Shown piece after piece: positions 9,182-18,355 of a stretch of 64,000 nucleotides of DNA; position 1 is the first letter of the stretch, and each line of letters begins with the position of its first letter. Position numbers and translations under genes: made by a program. The notes beneath the pieces were generated by a model that saw nothing but the letters and a program-made list of their open reading frames with translations, searched no databases and was not told the DNA's origin. This stretch comes from Phycisphaerae bacterium (GTDB taxonomy: Bacteria; Planctomycetota; Phycisphaerae; UBA1845; UTPLA1): contig JAKLKO010000003.1 in assembly GCA_023150615.1 (NCBI GenBank), positions 186,001 through 250,000 of the forward strand, read 5' to 3'.

Positions 9182-10702
9182 ATGGAATCTCCCGCCCATC
9201 CTTCCGCAGATCCGCTCGCCTTATCGTCCGACGCCGACCTCGAACGACAGGTGGCCGAAGCCACGGCCGGCATGGCCGAGACGCTGCTGACCTCCGGACC
9301 GAGCGCCGGGGCGTCTGATGGCCGCGACGCGTTCGCGCCCGGATCGCTGGTGAAGGGCCGGGTCGCCAACGTCGGCAGCAGCGACGTGCTGGTCGATCTC
9401 GGCGGCAAGATGCTCGGCGTGATCCCGACGGCCGAGTTCGAGACGCCGCCGGCGATCGGCGCGGAGATCGAGGCGCTCGTCGAAGGACCGGACGCGAAGG
9501 GCGGACTTCTGATGCTGTCGCACCGCAAGGCGTCGGCCGCGGCGATCTGGCGCGACCTGGCGGTCGGCCAGGTGCTCGAGGGCCGGATCAGCGGGATGAA
9601 CAAAGGCGGACTCGAGGTCGACATCTCGGGCGTTCGCGCGTTCATTCCCTCGTCGCAGGTCTCGACGCGGTTCATGAAGGACATCAGCGAGCTGATCGGC
9701 CAGGCGGCGCGGGTTGAGGTGATGAAGTTCGATCGCGCCGAACAGAACCTCGTTGTCAGCCGCCGCAAGGTGCTCGAGCGCGAGGCGACCGAGCGGCGCG
9801 CGAACATGCTGGCCAGCCTCACGCCCGGCCAGCGGACGACCGGCCGGGTCCGCAGTCTGACCGACTACGGCGCGTTCGTGGAGCTCGCGCCCGGCGTCGA
9901 TGGCCTGCTGCACGTCTCGGACATGAGCTGGGGGCGCGTGCAAAAGCCGGGCGACGTGGTGAGCGTCGGGCAGGAGCTCGAGGTCGAAGTACTAAAGGTC
10001 GACGGCGACGCCGGGAAGATCTCGCTGGGTCTGAAGCAGATCAAAGGCAATCCGTGGGAGCGCGTGGCCGAACGCTTTGCGCCGCAGCAGCGCGTCACGG
10101 GGCGCGTGGCGCGGCTGGCGGACTTCGGCGCATTCATCGAGCTGGAGGAGGGCATCGACGGCCTGCTGCCGGTCAGCGAGATGAGCTGGACGCGGCGGCT
10201 CCGCCATCCGAAGGAGGTCGTGAAGGAAGGGGACGTCGTCGAGGTGGTGGTCCTCGCGGTCGATGCGGAGAAGCGCCGCATCTCACTGGGACTCAAACAG
10301 CTCCAGCCGAACCCGTGGGACAACATCGCCGAGCGCTACCCGCCCGACCGCCTGATCCCGGCCCGGGTGGCGCGGATCACCGAGTTCGGCGCGTTCATCG
10401 AGCTGGAGCCGGGGCTTGACGGGCTGCTGCACATCTCGGAGATCTCCGAGCAGCGGATCAAGACCGTGTCCGAGAAGTTGCAGGTCGGGCAGGAGGTGCA
10501 GGTCCGCGTCATTCGCATCGACACCGAGGCGAAGCGGATCTCGCTGTCGATGAAGCCGTACACAGCGCACGAGGCCTCGCCGACCGCCGAGGCGGCGAAG
10601 CCTGCACCGAAGAAGCCGTCGAAGCCGCGTCGCGGCGGGCTGGAGCTGGACTGGGCGGGCGTGGGTCTCGGGTCGCTCGATCCGAGCAAGTACGCGCGAT
10701 AA
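9182..10702 (+). CDS. rpsA: Ribosomal protein S1 with five S1 domains
   Basis: S1 binds mRNA on the 30S subunit and helps it initiate, especially on weakly structured or SD-poor messages. The 506-residue product contains five OB-fold S1 repeats, at about residues 57-115, 133-195, 220-287, 305-372 and 391-460. The last three match best (GAFVEL..GVDGLLHVSDMSW, GAFIELEEGIDGLLPVSE, GAFIELEPGLDGLLHISE). Enterobacterial S1 has six repeats, so this is a shorter form. The tail is basic and proline-rich. The ATG follows AGGTGA at 9170-9175. The gene stands alone after the rpoD terminator. Confidence 0.92.
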   Translation: MESPAHPSADPLALSSDADLERQVAEATAGMAETLLTSGPSAGASDGRDAFAPGSLVKGRVANVGSSDVLVDLGGKMLGVIPTAEFETPPAIGAEIEALVEGPDAKGGLLMLSHRKASAAAIWRDLAVGQVLEGRISGMNKGGLEVDISGVRAFIPSSQVSTRFMKDISELIGQAARVEVMKFDRAEQNLVVSRRKVLEREATERRANMLASLTPGQRTTGRVRSLTDYGAFVELAPGVDGLLHVSDMSWGRVQKPGDVVSVGQELEVEVLKVDGDAGKISLGLKQIKGNPWERVAERFAPQQRVTGRVARLADFGAFIELEEGIDGLLPVSEMSWTRRLRHPKEVVKEGDVVEVVVLAVDAEKRRISLGLKQLQPNPWDNIAERYPPDRLIPARVARITEFGAFIELEPGLDGLLHISEISEQRIKTVSEKLQVGQEVQVRVIRIDTEAKRISLSMKPYTAHEASPTAEAAKPAPKKPSKPRRGGLELDWAGVGLGSLDPSKYAR

Positions 10703-10794
10703 GGTCGGTCGCGCCGGTCGTGCGGATCGGTGCTCAATGCAATTCACTCGGTCGACTCGAGCCGGAGCAACGCAAAGCGCAATCGCCTGGCTAT

Positions 10795-10884
10795 GTCATC
10801 CCTGCGAATGCGGGAATCCAGGACAATCGGGGTCTGGATTCCCGCCCCCGATCGGAGTCGAGGGCGAGCGTTCGCGGGAACGAC
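10795..10884. repeat. REP/MITE-like palindromic element
   Basis: An inner inverted repeat, GCGGGAATCCAG (10810-10821) and CTGGATTCCCGC (10834-10845), is perfect over 12 bp. The outer arms (GTCATCCCTGCGAATG at 10795 and CGTTCGCGGGAACGAC ending at 10884) are imperfect complements. The GTCATYCCYGC...GCGGGAAYGAC layout is like dispersed palindromes seen in many bacterial genomes. A degenerate half-copy may lie near 61787-61811. There is no coding capacity. Confidence 0.6.
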
Positions 10885-10971
10885 GGTGGGTCCCGGTCCG
10901 GATTGCGGCCAAGTGAGTGCAGGCAGATCGCGGGCCTCGCGCGGCGCGTGGAGCCGCGGGCCGCGGCGGCG

Positions 10972-10977
10972 TATACT
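10972..10977 (+). promoter_or_regulatory. -10 box TATACT, nine bases before an ATG
   Basis: TATACT is followed by nine bases and then the ATG at 10987, the same spacing as the TATAAT at 3904. There is no -35 match and no Shine-Dalgarno sequence in the nine bases, which suggests a leaderless transcript. Confidence 0.5.
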
Positions 10978-10986
10978 GCCGCCTCG

Positions 10987-11961
10987 ATGTCGACCGAGAC
11001 GCTCACCGAACCCGCCCGGCCGCGAGATGAGGCGAACTTGCGCAGCGATGCAAAGTCGGACTCCGACGAAGCGCTGCCGTTGTGGTCGCGCCTGAAGTTC
11101 GACTTTGTGCGCCTGTTCCTGTGGGGATGGGCGCGATGCTTTTCGCTATCCGGTCTGTATCAGCTCGGGCAGTTCTTCGGCACGTGCGAGTTCCTGCTCG
11201 ACTACAACCGACGCCGGCGCGTTCGCCGCCGGCTGGAGTTGTTCTTTTCCGAGGGACTGCCGCGGCGGCGGCGCCTGGCCATCACCTGGCGCTATTTCAT
11301 GCGCATCCGGTGCGACAAGATGCTCTACACGATCCTCGACAAGGTGCCGCGCGAGAAGCTGCTCAAGCGGATCAAGTGGTTCGGGCGGGAGCACCTCGAC
11401 GAGGCGCTGTCACACGAGCGCGGCGCGTACATCATGCTGTCGCACTTCGGATCGCACCACGTCGCGGGCTTCGTGATGGCGTTGCTGGGCTACTCGCTGG
11501 CGGGCGTGCGCGACCCGCGGGAAGCGCGGCTGCGCCGCTACGTGCAGCAGAAGTACGCCGAGACGTTTCCCGAGGTGGCGGCGATGAAGATGTTCTACGC
11601 CGACACCTTCCCGCGCGTCATCTACCGCTACTTCCAAAGCAACAACGTGGTCTGCACGGCCCTCGACGTGGACCGCTTCCGCGGCGAGCACCTCAAGACC
11701 TGCCCGGTGACGATCTTCGGCCAGCGGAAGGAGTTCCTGACCGGCACGCTGCAGATCGCGCTGCGCAGCCGGGCGGCGATCATGCAGGGCTTCATGATCT
11801 CGCGGAAGAACTACTATTACCGCTGGGAGCTGTCGGCGCCGCTGATCGACTCCGAGACCGAGGCCGACACGCCGGAGACCGTCGCGCAGCTCATGCAGCA
11901 CTACGCGGACGAGATCGAGGCGCACGCGCGGACCTATCCCTGTCACCTGATGAAGATTTGA
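10987..11961 (+). CDS. LpxL/HtrB-family lysophospholipid acyltransferase
   Basis: Members of this family transfer acyl chains from acyl-ACP or acyl-CoA to lipid A precursors or related lipids at the inner membrane. The 324-residue protein carries the acyltransferase motif LSHFGSHHVAG, equivalent to the HFGNWE-type block, and ends in the family-like region QLMQHYADEIEAHARTYPC. A hydrophobic stretch near residues 38-60 (FVRLFLWGWARCFSLSGLY) may anchor it. Either lipid A or another membrane lipid could be the target; lpxD at 59.7 kb makes lipid A possible. An open frame extends upstream to 10720, but the ATG at 10987 is preferred because it follows a -10 box and starts the conserved part. Confidence 0.75.
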   Translation: MSTETLTEPARPRDEANLRSDAKSDSDEALPLWSRLKFDFVRLFLWGWARCFSLSGLYQLGQFFGTCEFLLDYNRRRRVRRRLELFFSEGLPRRRRLAITWRYFMRIRCDKMLYTILDKVPREKLLKRIKWFGREHLDEALSHERGAYIMLSHFGSHHVAGFVMALLGYSLAGVRDPREARLRRYVQQKYAETFPEVAAMKMFYADTFPRVIYRYFQSNNVVCTALDVDRFRGEHLKTCPVTIFGQRKEFLTGTLQIALRSRAAIMQGFMISRKNYYYRWELSAPLIDSETEADTPETVAQLMQHYADEIEAHARTYPCHLMKI

Positions 11962-11992
11962 CGACGCTTGCCGGACGCCGCGACCTCGCCCG

Positions 11993-12868
11993 TTACGCGG
12001 CGACCGTCGCCACGTCGGGTTGCGCGGTGCGCCTCCGGCCGAGTTCGAGCACGCGCCGCGGGGGCCTCTTGAGATCGCGGACGACGCCGAACCAGCTCAG
12101 CGCGGTGAGCACGTAGTAAGTGATGTCGATTTCCCACCAGTAGAAGCCCTGGTTGACCGAGCCCTGGAAGTAGTGGTGGTTGTTGTGCCAGCCCTCACCG
12201 AGGGTGATGAGCGCGAGCAGCAGGCTGTTGCGGCTGTCGTCCGTCGTGTCGAAGCGCCGGCGGCCGATCACGTGGCAGAGCGAGTTGATCGAGAAGGTCG
12301 TGTGGTAGAGCACAACGGTGCTGAGCACGAAGCCCCAGACGAGTCCGGGCAGGCCGTCGATCGCCAGGCACGCGGCCGCGAGGGTGATGGGCGGGACGAG
12401 ATGCCAGCGGTTGAGCCAGCGCAGTTCGGGAAAGCGTACAAGGTCCTTGATCAGGTCGTCGCGCGTCGCTTCGTACCGCGATGAAAGCACCCAGCCGACG
12501 TGCGCCCACCAGAGCCCGTCGCGGGCGGGAGAGTGCACGTCCGCGGGCTGGTCGGAGTGGGCGTGATGGTGGCGATGCTGAGACGCCCACCAGAGCGCGC
12601 CTTTCTGAGCGGCGCTGCCGCCGATCCAGGCGAGAATGAACTGAAAGGCGCGGCCGGTCTTGAACGTGCGGTGCGAGAAGTAGCGATGGAAGCCGGCGGT
12701 GATGCCGAACTTGCGCACGAGAAGGGTCGTCGCGGCGAGCACGACGGTGCCGATCGTGGTGGCGTTCCAGATGGCGGGCACGAAGACGAGCAGGCAGCCG
12801 AGGTGCATGAGCACGAAGAGTAAGAAATTCAGATTGAATGAACTCGGGGAGCGATCGTTCTGCATCAT
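11993..12868 (-). CDS. Acyl-CoA/fatty-acid desaturase (stearoyl-CoA desaturase type)
   Basis: This is an integral-membrane di-iron enzyme that introduces a double bond into saturated acyl chains. All three histidine boxes are present: HRYFSH, HRHHHAH and HNNHH. Four hydrophobic helices surround them (for example FLLFVLMHLGCLLVFVPAIW). The length of 291 residues is normal for bacterial delta-9-type enzymes that lack a cytochrome b5 domain. The ATG at 12868 follows GACGAG; an upstream TTG at 12886 would add six residues. It is convergent with the acyltransferase gene 31 bases away, consistent with shared membrane-lipid roles. The electron donor is unknown. Confidence 0.88.
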   Translation of the reverse strand: MMQNDRSPSSFNLNFLLFVLMHLGCLLVFVPAIWNATTIGTVVLAATTLLVRKFGITAGFHRYFSHRTFKTGRAFQFILAWIGGSAAQKGALWWASQHRHHHAHSDQPADVHSPARDGLWWAHVGWVLSSRYEATRDDLIKDLVRFPELRWLNRWHLVPPITLAAACLAIDGLPGLVWGFVLSTVVLYHTTFSINSLCHVIGRRRFDTTDDSRNSLLLALITLGEGWHNNHHYFQGSVNQGFYWWEIDITYYVLTALSWFGVVRDLKRPPRRVLELGRRRTAQPDVATVAA

Positions 12869-13233
12869 GATCTCGTCAGATATCAACCAGGGGAAGGCAG
12901 GATCGGGGGACTTCTCGATCTACGGATACTGCGTGGTTCGTTCGATCCACCGGCAGACCGCGTGTCGCGGCGGACGAACGCCAACTTCCCGCATCACTGG
13001 GCCGCGTTCCTGAGCGATGATGGCGGCGGACCGCGATCCCGATCGAGAAACAGGCAATGACGAACGGAAGATAGTCTCGTCGGCGCGTCGCGTCAAGGCG
13101 GCGCGGCGGATTCGGCGCGGTTGACACGCCGATCGTGCTCCGGGACGCTAGTTGCGCGAAATCGTGCGGGCCGGGGCATCATCTGGCGGTGCGAATCGCG
13201 GGGCGGCGTACTTCTGGCGGAGCACAACCGAGG
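12869..13233. other. Divergent intergenic region, desaturase / squalene synthase
   Basis: No gene is supported in these 365 bases. A perfect TTGACA at 13121-13126 faces the squalene/phytoene synthase gene, with only a poor -10 (GACGCT at 13144) 17 bases on. No terminator is expected, because the genes point away from each other. Confidence 0.45.
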
Positions 13234-14289
13234 ATGTCGCAGCGGACCGACGGAACGATGTTGCAATCGGCGTGGGCATTCTGCCACGAGATTTTGCCGA
13301 GCGTTTCGCGGACGTTCGCGCTGAACATCCCGGTGCTGCCGCCGCGGTTGCGCGACGGTGTGTGCTGCGCGTACCTGCTGTGTCGCATCGCGGACACGAT
13401 TGAGGACTGCACGGCGGACAATCGCGCGCTTCAGGACCGACTCTACGCCGAGCTGCACGACGCCGTCGCGCCGGATTCGATCGAGTCCGTGCGACGGACG
13501 TTTACGCGCGGGTGGGCGGCAGGCATCGAGCCGGGCTACGCGCGGCTCGTCGATGGCGCCGAGCAGGTCTTCCGCGCGTTCGCGGATCTGCCGCGCGAGT
13601 ACCGCGTCGCGATCTGCGACTGTGTGCGCGAGATGATCTCGGGGATGCGACGGCTCGGCCGCGCGGCGACGTCGGACGGCGTGCAGTTCCTGACGGGGTC
13701 GCTCGAGGAGCTCGACGCGTACTGCCATTACGTCGCCGGGACGGTTGGCCGGATGCTCACGCGGTTGTTCGCGGTCGAGTGTCCGCACGCGAAGGCGCTG
13801 CGGACCGAGGAGACGCTTGAGCGCGGGCGTCGCTTCGGGCTGGGCTTGCAGGCGACGAATATCATCAAGGACCACGCGGACGACGTAGCGCGGGGCGTGT
13901 GTTACGTGCCGCGATCGTTCGTCGGACCGGCCGAAGGCGGCCATGCGATCGAGCCGGCCCGTCGGGCGTTGTTGATCCGCCATGCGCTGCGGCATCTGGA
14001 CGAGGCGCTGGAGTATGTACTCGTGATCCCGCCGGACGCGGAGGGCATTCGGTTGTTCTGCGTATGGGCGATGATGCTCGCGCTGGGGACGCTGCGCGAG
14101 GCCGCGTGTGCGGGCACCATGACGCCAAAGGTCTCGCGCGGCGAGGTGCAGCAGGTGCTGGCCGAGAGCCGTCGACGGATCGGCGACGATTCGCGTCTGT
14201 GCGCGTGGTTCGCGGCGTATCGCACGGCGGTGGCGCAGGCGCTGGACGGCGCCGCGTCCGACACGACCGCGGCGGGGGCGGCACGATGA
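13234..14289 (+). CDS. Squalene/phytoene synthase family protein
   Basis: This is a head-to-head prenyl synthase that condenses two farnesyl or geranylgeranyl diphosphates to squalene, a precursor of it, or phytoene. The two Mg-diphosphate motifs are visible: DTIED near residues 60-64 and NIIKDHADDVARG around 208-220. The conserved SRTFALNIPVLPP start is also present. The product is 351 residues long. The ATG at 13234 has a nearby GAGG; the ATG at 13258 is an alternative. It overlaps ispH by four bases (ATGA), so the two are probably translationally coupled and feed isoprenoid lipid synthesis. The exact product (hopanoid/sterol or carotenoid) cannot be told from the sequence. Confidence 0.85.
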   Translation: MSQRTDGTMLQSAWAFCHEILPSVSRTFALNIPVLPPRLRDGVCCAYLLCRIADTIEDCTADNRALQDRLYAELHDAVAPDSIESVRRTFTRGWAAGIEPGYARLVDGAEQVFRAFADLPREYRVAICDCVREMISGMRRLGRAATSDGVQFLTGSLEELDAYCHYVAGTVGRMLTRLFAVECPHAKALRTEETLERGRRFGLGLQATNIIKDHADDVARGVCYVPRSFVGPAEGGHAIEPARRALLIRHALRHLDEALEYVLVIPPDAEGIRLFCVWAMMLALGTLREAACAGTMTPKVSRGEVQQVLAESRRRIGDDSRLCAWFAAYRTAVAQALDGAASDTTAAGAAR

Positions 14290-15254
14290 AGGTTGTCCTG
14301 GCGCAGCCGCGCGGGTTCTGTGCCGGCGTCGAGCGGGCGGTGAAGATCGTCGAGCTGGCGCTGGAGATCTACGGCCGACCGGTCTACGTTCGGCGAGAGA
14401 TCGTCCACAACAGCCACGTCGTGCAGCGGCTGCGGGAGATGGGGGCGATCTTCGTCAGCGAAGCGGACGACGTTCCGAACGGCGCGCACGTTGTGTTCTC
14501 GGCGCACGGCGTGTCGCCGACCGTCTTTGAGGAGGCGGAGCGGCGGGGACTGCACGTGATCGACGCAACGTGCCCGCTGGTCGCAAAGGTGCACATGGAA
14601 GTCGATCGCTTCGTGCGGCACGGCTACCACATCGTGCTGATCGGACACGCCGGGCACGACGAAGTGGTGGGCACGATCGGCCACGCGCCGAGCTCGATCA
14701 CGCTGGTGCAGGACGTCGACGAGGCGCGGCGCGTCGAACTCCCGCCGCACGAACGGCTGATGGTGCTGACGCAGACGACGCTGGGCATCGACGATACGGC
14801 GGACACGCTCGCGGCGCTGCGCGAGCGGTTCCCGCACCTTGAGCTGCCGCCGTCCGACGACATCTGCTACGCCACGCAGAACCGGCAGAACGCGGTCAAG
14901 GCGATGTCCGAGCGCGGCGCGGCGGCGGTACTCGTCGTTGGATCACGGAATTCCTCGAATGCGCAGCGGCTGGTCGAGGTCGCGGCGGCCCGCGGGGTGC
15001 GCGGTTACCTGATCGACAGCGAACACGACGTACGGCCCGAGTGGCTCGATGGCGTCGCCGCGGTCGGGGTGACGGCCGGGGCCTCGACGCCGGAGGACGT
15101 CGTGCGGCGCGTGCTCGACCGGCTGCGGGCGCTGGGTGCGACGGAGATCGAGGTTTTGGAGACCGTCCGCGAGGACACGGTCTTCTCGCTGCCGCCAGGG
15201 CTGAGACAGGTGCCGCTCAACATCTCGGTCGGAAGCGCGACGCCCGGCGACTGA
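14286..15254 (+). CDS. ispH: 4-hydroxy-3-methylbut-2-enyl diphosphate reductase
   Basis: IspH is the last enzyme of the MEP isoprenoid pathway. It reduces HMBPP to IPP and DMAPP with a [4Fe-4S] cluster. The three cluster cysteines are C12 (RGFCAGVERA), C96 (DATCPLV) and C194 (ICYATQNRQ), and the GHAGHDEVVGT block supplies the conserved active-site His and Glu. The 322-residue length is standard. The start codon overlaps the stop of the squalene/phytoene synthase gene (ATGA), a coupling that ties precursor supply to its use. Its Fe-S cluster would come from the ISC system about 9 kb downstream. Confidence 0.96.
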   Translation: MKVVLAQPRGFCAGVERAVKIVELALEIYGRPVYVRREIVHNSHVVQRLREMGAIFVSEADDVPNGAHVVFSAHGVSPTVFEEAERRGLHVIDATCPLVAKVHMEVDRFVRHGYHIVLIGHAGHDEVVGTIGHAPSSITLVQDVDEARRVELPPHERLMVLTQTTLGIDDTADTLAALRERFPHLELPPSDDICYATQNRQNAVKAMSERGAAAVLVVGSRNSSNAQRLVEVAAARGVRGYLIDSEHDVRPEWLDGVAAVGVTAGASTPEDVVRRVLDRLRALGATEIEVLETVREDTVFSLPPGLRQVPLNISVGSATPGD

Positions 15255-15281
15255 CGCGCGGACTCTGCCGCGACGCAGGCT

Positions 15282-16688
15282 TCATCGGACGACGAGTCGC
15301 AGGTCCGCGGTCACGAGGCGATCCGTGTAGATCCGCGCGACGCCAACGAGCACCCGCGTCCCCGATTCCAACGCTTCGAGCAGGTGCCCGATCGACTCCG
15401 TCGTACGGCTCGGCCGCCCGGCGACGCTCGTAATCAGATCGCCGCGCTCCAGCCCCACACCGGCGGCGTCGCTATCGGGATCGACGTCAAGCACGACGAG
15501 GCCGATCGGCGCGCGGAGTCCAAGCTCGCGCAGCTCGCGCGTCGTCATGTTGCGGACCCGGATTCCGAACTTTTCAGCCATCAGTTTCGCGCCGTCCGGC
15601 GGCGGAATCGCCTCGATCTGCATCGTGGCATCGATGATCCGACCGCGGCGCGCGAGCGTCAGCTTGAGCGGTCGGCCGGACTCGGTCTGGTCGAGGATGG
15701 AAAACGCCTCAAGGAATGTCGGCGTCGGCCGATCGTTGATGGCCAGGAGGATGTCGTCGGCCTTCGCGCCGCCGCGTGCCGCGGACGATCCGCGGTCGAC
15801 GCGCGCGACGACGACGCCGTGCGTGAACCGGCCGCCCTCGACGCCCGCATCGGCGGTCTCGCTGGACAGGTGCAGGCCGAGGCGGACGCGGCGCACGCGT
15901 TCGAGGTCGAGCATCTCGGGCAGCAGTCGCCGCAGGGCATCGACGGGGATCGCGAAGCAGATGTTCTGCGCATCGCCGCGGATGGCCGTGTTGATGCCGA
16001 TCAGCTCGCCGTTGACGTTTAGCAGCGGACCACCGGAGTTGCCCGGGTTGATGCTGGCATCGGTCTGGATCAGGCCGCGGTAGCGCGTCCCCTGCGGGAA
16101 GACCAGCTCGCGATCGAGGGCCGAGACGATGCCGGCGGTGCAGGTGTGCTGGTAGCCGAGCGGATTGCCGATCGCGATGACCGTCTCGCCGATCATCAGG
16201 TCGTCGGAGCGGCCGAGGGGCAGGTCGGGTAGCGGGTGTCCGGCCGAGACCTTGAGCACGGCAAGATCGTGCTCGACGTCGACGGCGACGCGCTCGGCGT
16301 CGAACTCGGACTTGTCGGCGAAGAGGACCTTGACCTCGACGGCTCGGGCGATGACGTGCGCGTTGGTGACGATGTAGCCGTCGCGGTGCACGACGAAGCC
16401 GGAGCCGAGGTTGCGCGTGATGGACTGTCGCGGCGAGAACTCGAAGATGTCATCGAAGATGCCGCCGAAGCCGCGCTGCGTCTCGGTGACGCGCGTGGCG
16501 GAGATGTTGACGACCGCGTCGCGGCAGCGCTCGAAGACATCGACGACCGGCGTGCGGCGGGCGCGCTGTTCGACGGTCCGCGGCGCGGCGGCCTGGGCGG
16601 CGTCCAGGACGATGCCGGGCAGCAGCGGCGCGAGCAATCGGGCAACGAGGTCCGCTCGCCGCGCGGCGTTATGCATCCAGCGTGTCAT
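15282..16688 (-). CDS. HtrA/DegP-like serine protease with two PDZ domains
   Basis: This is a periplasmic quality-control protease. The 468-residue protein has an N-terminal hydrophobic segment (LLAPLLPGIVLDAAQAAAP) that could be a signal peptide. A trypsin-like domain follows with the triad His (VTNAHVIA), Asp (EHDLAVLKV) and Ser (NPGNSGGPL). Two PDZ domains follow (about residues 265-360 and 370-465). The start lies inside the end of the upstream phosphoesterase gene, a 20-base overlap in another frame, so the two are co-transcribed. A start at the second Met (16676) is also possible. It converges on ispH with 27 bases between. Confidence 0.9.
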   Translation of the reverse strand: MTRWMHNAARRADLVARLLAPLLPGIVLDAAQAAAPRTVEQRARRTPVVDVFERCRDAVVNISATRVTETQRGFGGIFDDIFEFSPRQSITRNLGSGFVVHRDGYIVTNAHVIARAVEVKVLFADKSEFDAERVAVDVEHDLAVLKVSAGHPLPDLPLGRSDDLMIGETVIAIGNPLGYQHTCTAGIVSALDRELVFPQGTRYRGLIQTDASINPGNSGGPLLNVNGELIGINTAIRGDAQNICFAIPVDALRRLLPEMLDLERVRRVRLGLHLSSETADAGVEGGRFTHGVVVARVDRGSSAARGGAKADDILLAINDRPTPTFLEAFSILDQTESGRPLKLTLARRGRIIDATMQIEAIPPPDGAKLMAEKFGIRVRNMTTRELRELGLRAPIGLVVLDVDPDSDAAGVGLERGDLITSVAGRPSRTTESIGHLLEALESGTRVLVGVARIYTDRLVTADLRLVVR

Positions 16689-17538
16689 ACCGTTTCTCCA
16701 TATACGTGGAACCGATGGCGGTGGCGGTCAGGTGCGCCTTGCGGCAGACCTGCCGGTGGTGTGAGTGGCCGCAGTAGACCCGGCGGATGCGCGGATCGGC
16801 GAGCAGGACTTCGCCGAACAGCTCGCTGCCGAGAAAGGCGCTGGCGAAGGCGAAGTGCCGGTTGATCGGCGTCGGGACCAACTCGACGAACGGCAGGTGA
16901 TGCAGCGCGACGACGATCTCACGGATGCGCGACGGGATGGCGGCGAGGTGCTCGCGCAGGCGCTGCGCTGCGGCCCGCGCGAATTCGACGTCGGACATCG
17001 CCATTCGGACGTGAACGCCGTCCATCCAGCGGGTCGTAATCTGCGCGGCGTCGTCCGACACGTCGTCGTACGCGTCGACCAGCGCGCGGAACTCCTCGCG
17101 CGCCAGCGCCGCGCCGGGCGACACCTTGTTCTGATAGAAACGCAGCGGCACGCCGAGCGTCGCCTGCCGGAACGTGTAGTCGTACCAGCCGACGTTCCCG
17201 ACGAGGGCGACGTCGCCGTCGACGTACGGCGCGCGATCGAGGTAGTGCACGCCGGCGCGGTCGCAGACGGCGGCGATCTCATCGGCGTAGCGCTGCATCG
17301 AGTCGCCGTCGGGCGGGGCCCAGAGCTCGTGATTGCCGGCGACGAAAAAGCGCCGCCCGGGAAACGATTCGAAAAGCGCGAAGCTCCGCTCTAGAATCGA
17401 CAGGTCGATCCCGGCGCAATCGCCGACGAGCACGAGCGCGTCACCGCCGGCGCGGTTGATCCGCGCGGCGATCGCCTCGGTCGGAGCCTTGCTGCGCGGG
17501 ATGTTGTAGTGGAGATCGGCTGTCAGGATGATCCGCAT
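16669..17538 (-). CDS. Calcineurin-like metallophosphoesterase
   Basis: The 289-residue protein has the full set of two-metal phosphoesterase motifs in order: TADLHYN (DxH), LVGDCAG (GD), AGNHELW (GNHE), LHHLPF and CGHSHHRQ (GHxH). No signal peptide is visible, so it is probably cytoplasmic. The substrate is not evident; such proteins act on cyclic nucleotides, nucleotides or phosphoproteins. It sits upstream of, and overlaps, the HtrA-like gene, and is divergent from the ABC transporter genes. Confidence 0.85.
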   Translation of the reverse strand: MRIILTADLHYNIPRSKAPTEAIAARINRAGGDALVLVGDCAGIDLSILERSFALFESFPGRRFFVAGNHELWAPPDGDSMQRYADEIAAVCDRAGVHYLDRAPYVDGDVALVGNVGWYDYTFRQATLGVPLRFYQNKVSPGAALAREEFRALVDAYDDVSDDAAQITTRWMDGVHVRMAMSDVEFARAAAQRLREHLAAIPSRIREIVVALHHLPFVELVPTPINRHFAFASAFLGSELFGEVLLADPRIRRVYCGHSHHRQVCRKAHLTATAIGSTYMEKRYDTLDA

Positions 17539-17614
17539 GCCGACAGGTGACTCCGCGGCGCCGCCAGAACGCGGCGTATTCTAGACCCGCCGCGCCGGCG
17601 GTACAACGGACGCC

Positions 17615-18355
17615 ATGCCGGACGTCGTCAACGTCATCGACGTGCATAAGCACTACCGCCTCGGCGCCGAGGACGTTCATGCGCTGCGAGGCGTCTGCCT
17701 CCGCGTCGAGGCCGGACGGTTCGTCGCCATCATGGGCGCGAGCGGCTCGGGCAAGAGCACCCTGCTGCACCTCATCGGCGGACTGGATCTGCCCGACGCC
17801 GGCCGCATCCTCGTGGCCGGCGAGGACCTGACGCAGATGACCGACCGCCAGCGGACGCTGTTCCGACGGCGTCGCATGGGCATCGTCTTCCAGGCGTACA
17901 ACCTCCTGCCGACGCTGACGGCGCGCGAGAACGTGATGCTGCCGCTGCTGGTCGACGGGCAGCCGATCGAGGCGATCGAGCGCCGCGCCGATGAGCTGAT
18001 CCGGCTCGTGCACCTCGACCGGCGCACGGCGCACGCGCCGTCGGCGCTGTCCGGCGGCGAGCAGCAGCGCGTGGCAATCGCGCGGGCGCTGCTCAACTCG
18101 CCCGACCTGCTGTTGGCCGATGAGCCGACGGGGAACCTCGATCCCGGTGCATCGCTCGAGATCTGGCACCTGCTGCGGCGGCTGGCGGACGAGACTCGAA
18201 CAACGATCGTGATGGTGACGCACGAAGCGGCCGCGGCGGCGTACGCCGACCGCGTGCACGTGCTGCGCGAAGGACAGTTCGCGGGCGTCATCGAATCGGA
18301 AGGAAAAGGCGATGCGGCGCTGGTGGCAAGTCGCTATCAGGAACTGGCTGGCTAA
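17615..18355 (+). CDS. ABC transporter ATPase, MacB/LolD type
   Basis: This 246-residue ATP-binding subunit powers a mechanotransmission-type exporter. Walker A is GASGSGKST, the signature LSGGEQQRVAIARAL, Walker B LLLADEPTGNLD and the H-loop VTHE. The N-terminal YRLGAEDVHALRGV block is typical of the MacB/LolD/FtsE group. The 3' end overlaps the permease gene by 44 bases, so the two are made together. Substrates of this group include lipoproteins, peptides and antibiotics; none is indicated here. Confidence 0.92.
   Translation: MPDVVNVIDVHKHYRLGAEDVHALRGVCLRVEAGRFVAIMGASGSGKSTLLHLIGGLDLPDAGRILVAGEDLTQMTDRQRTLFRRRRMGIVFQAYNLLPTLTARENVMLPLLVDGQPIEAIERRADELIRLVHLDRRTAHAPSALSGGEQQRVAIARALLNSPDLLLADEPTGNLDPGASLEIWHLLRRLADETRTTIVMVTHEAAAAAYADRVHVLREGQFAGVIESEGKGDAALVASRYQELAG

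Noticed and set aside
12876-13127. 83-codon minus-strand open frame in the desaturase upstream gap
   Set aside because: No ribosome-binding site, Arg-rich low-complexity translation, and it overlaps the probable promoter region.
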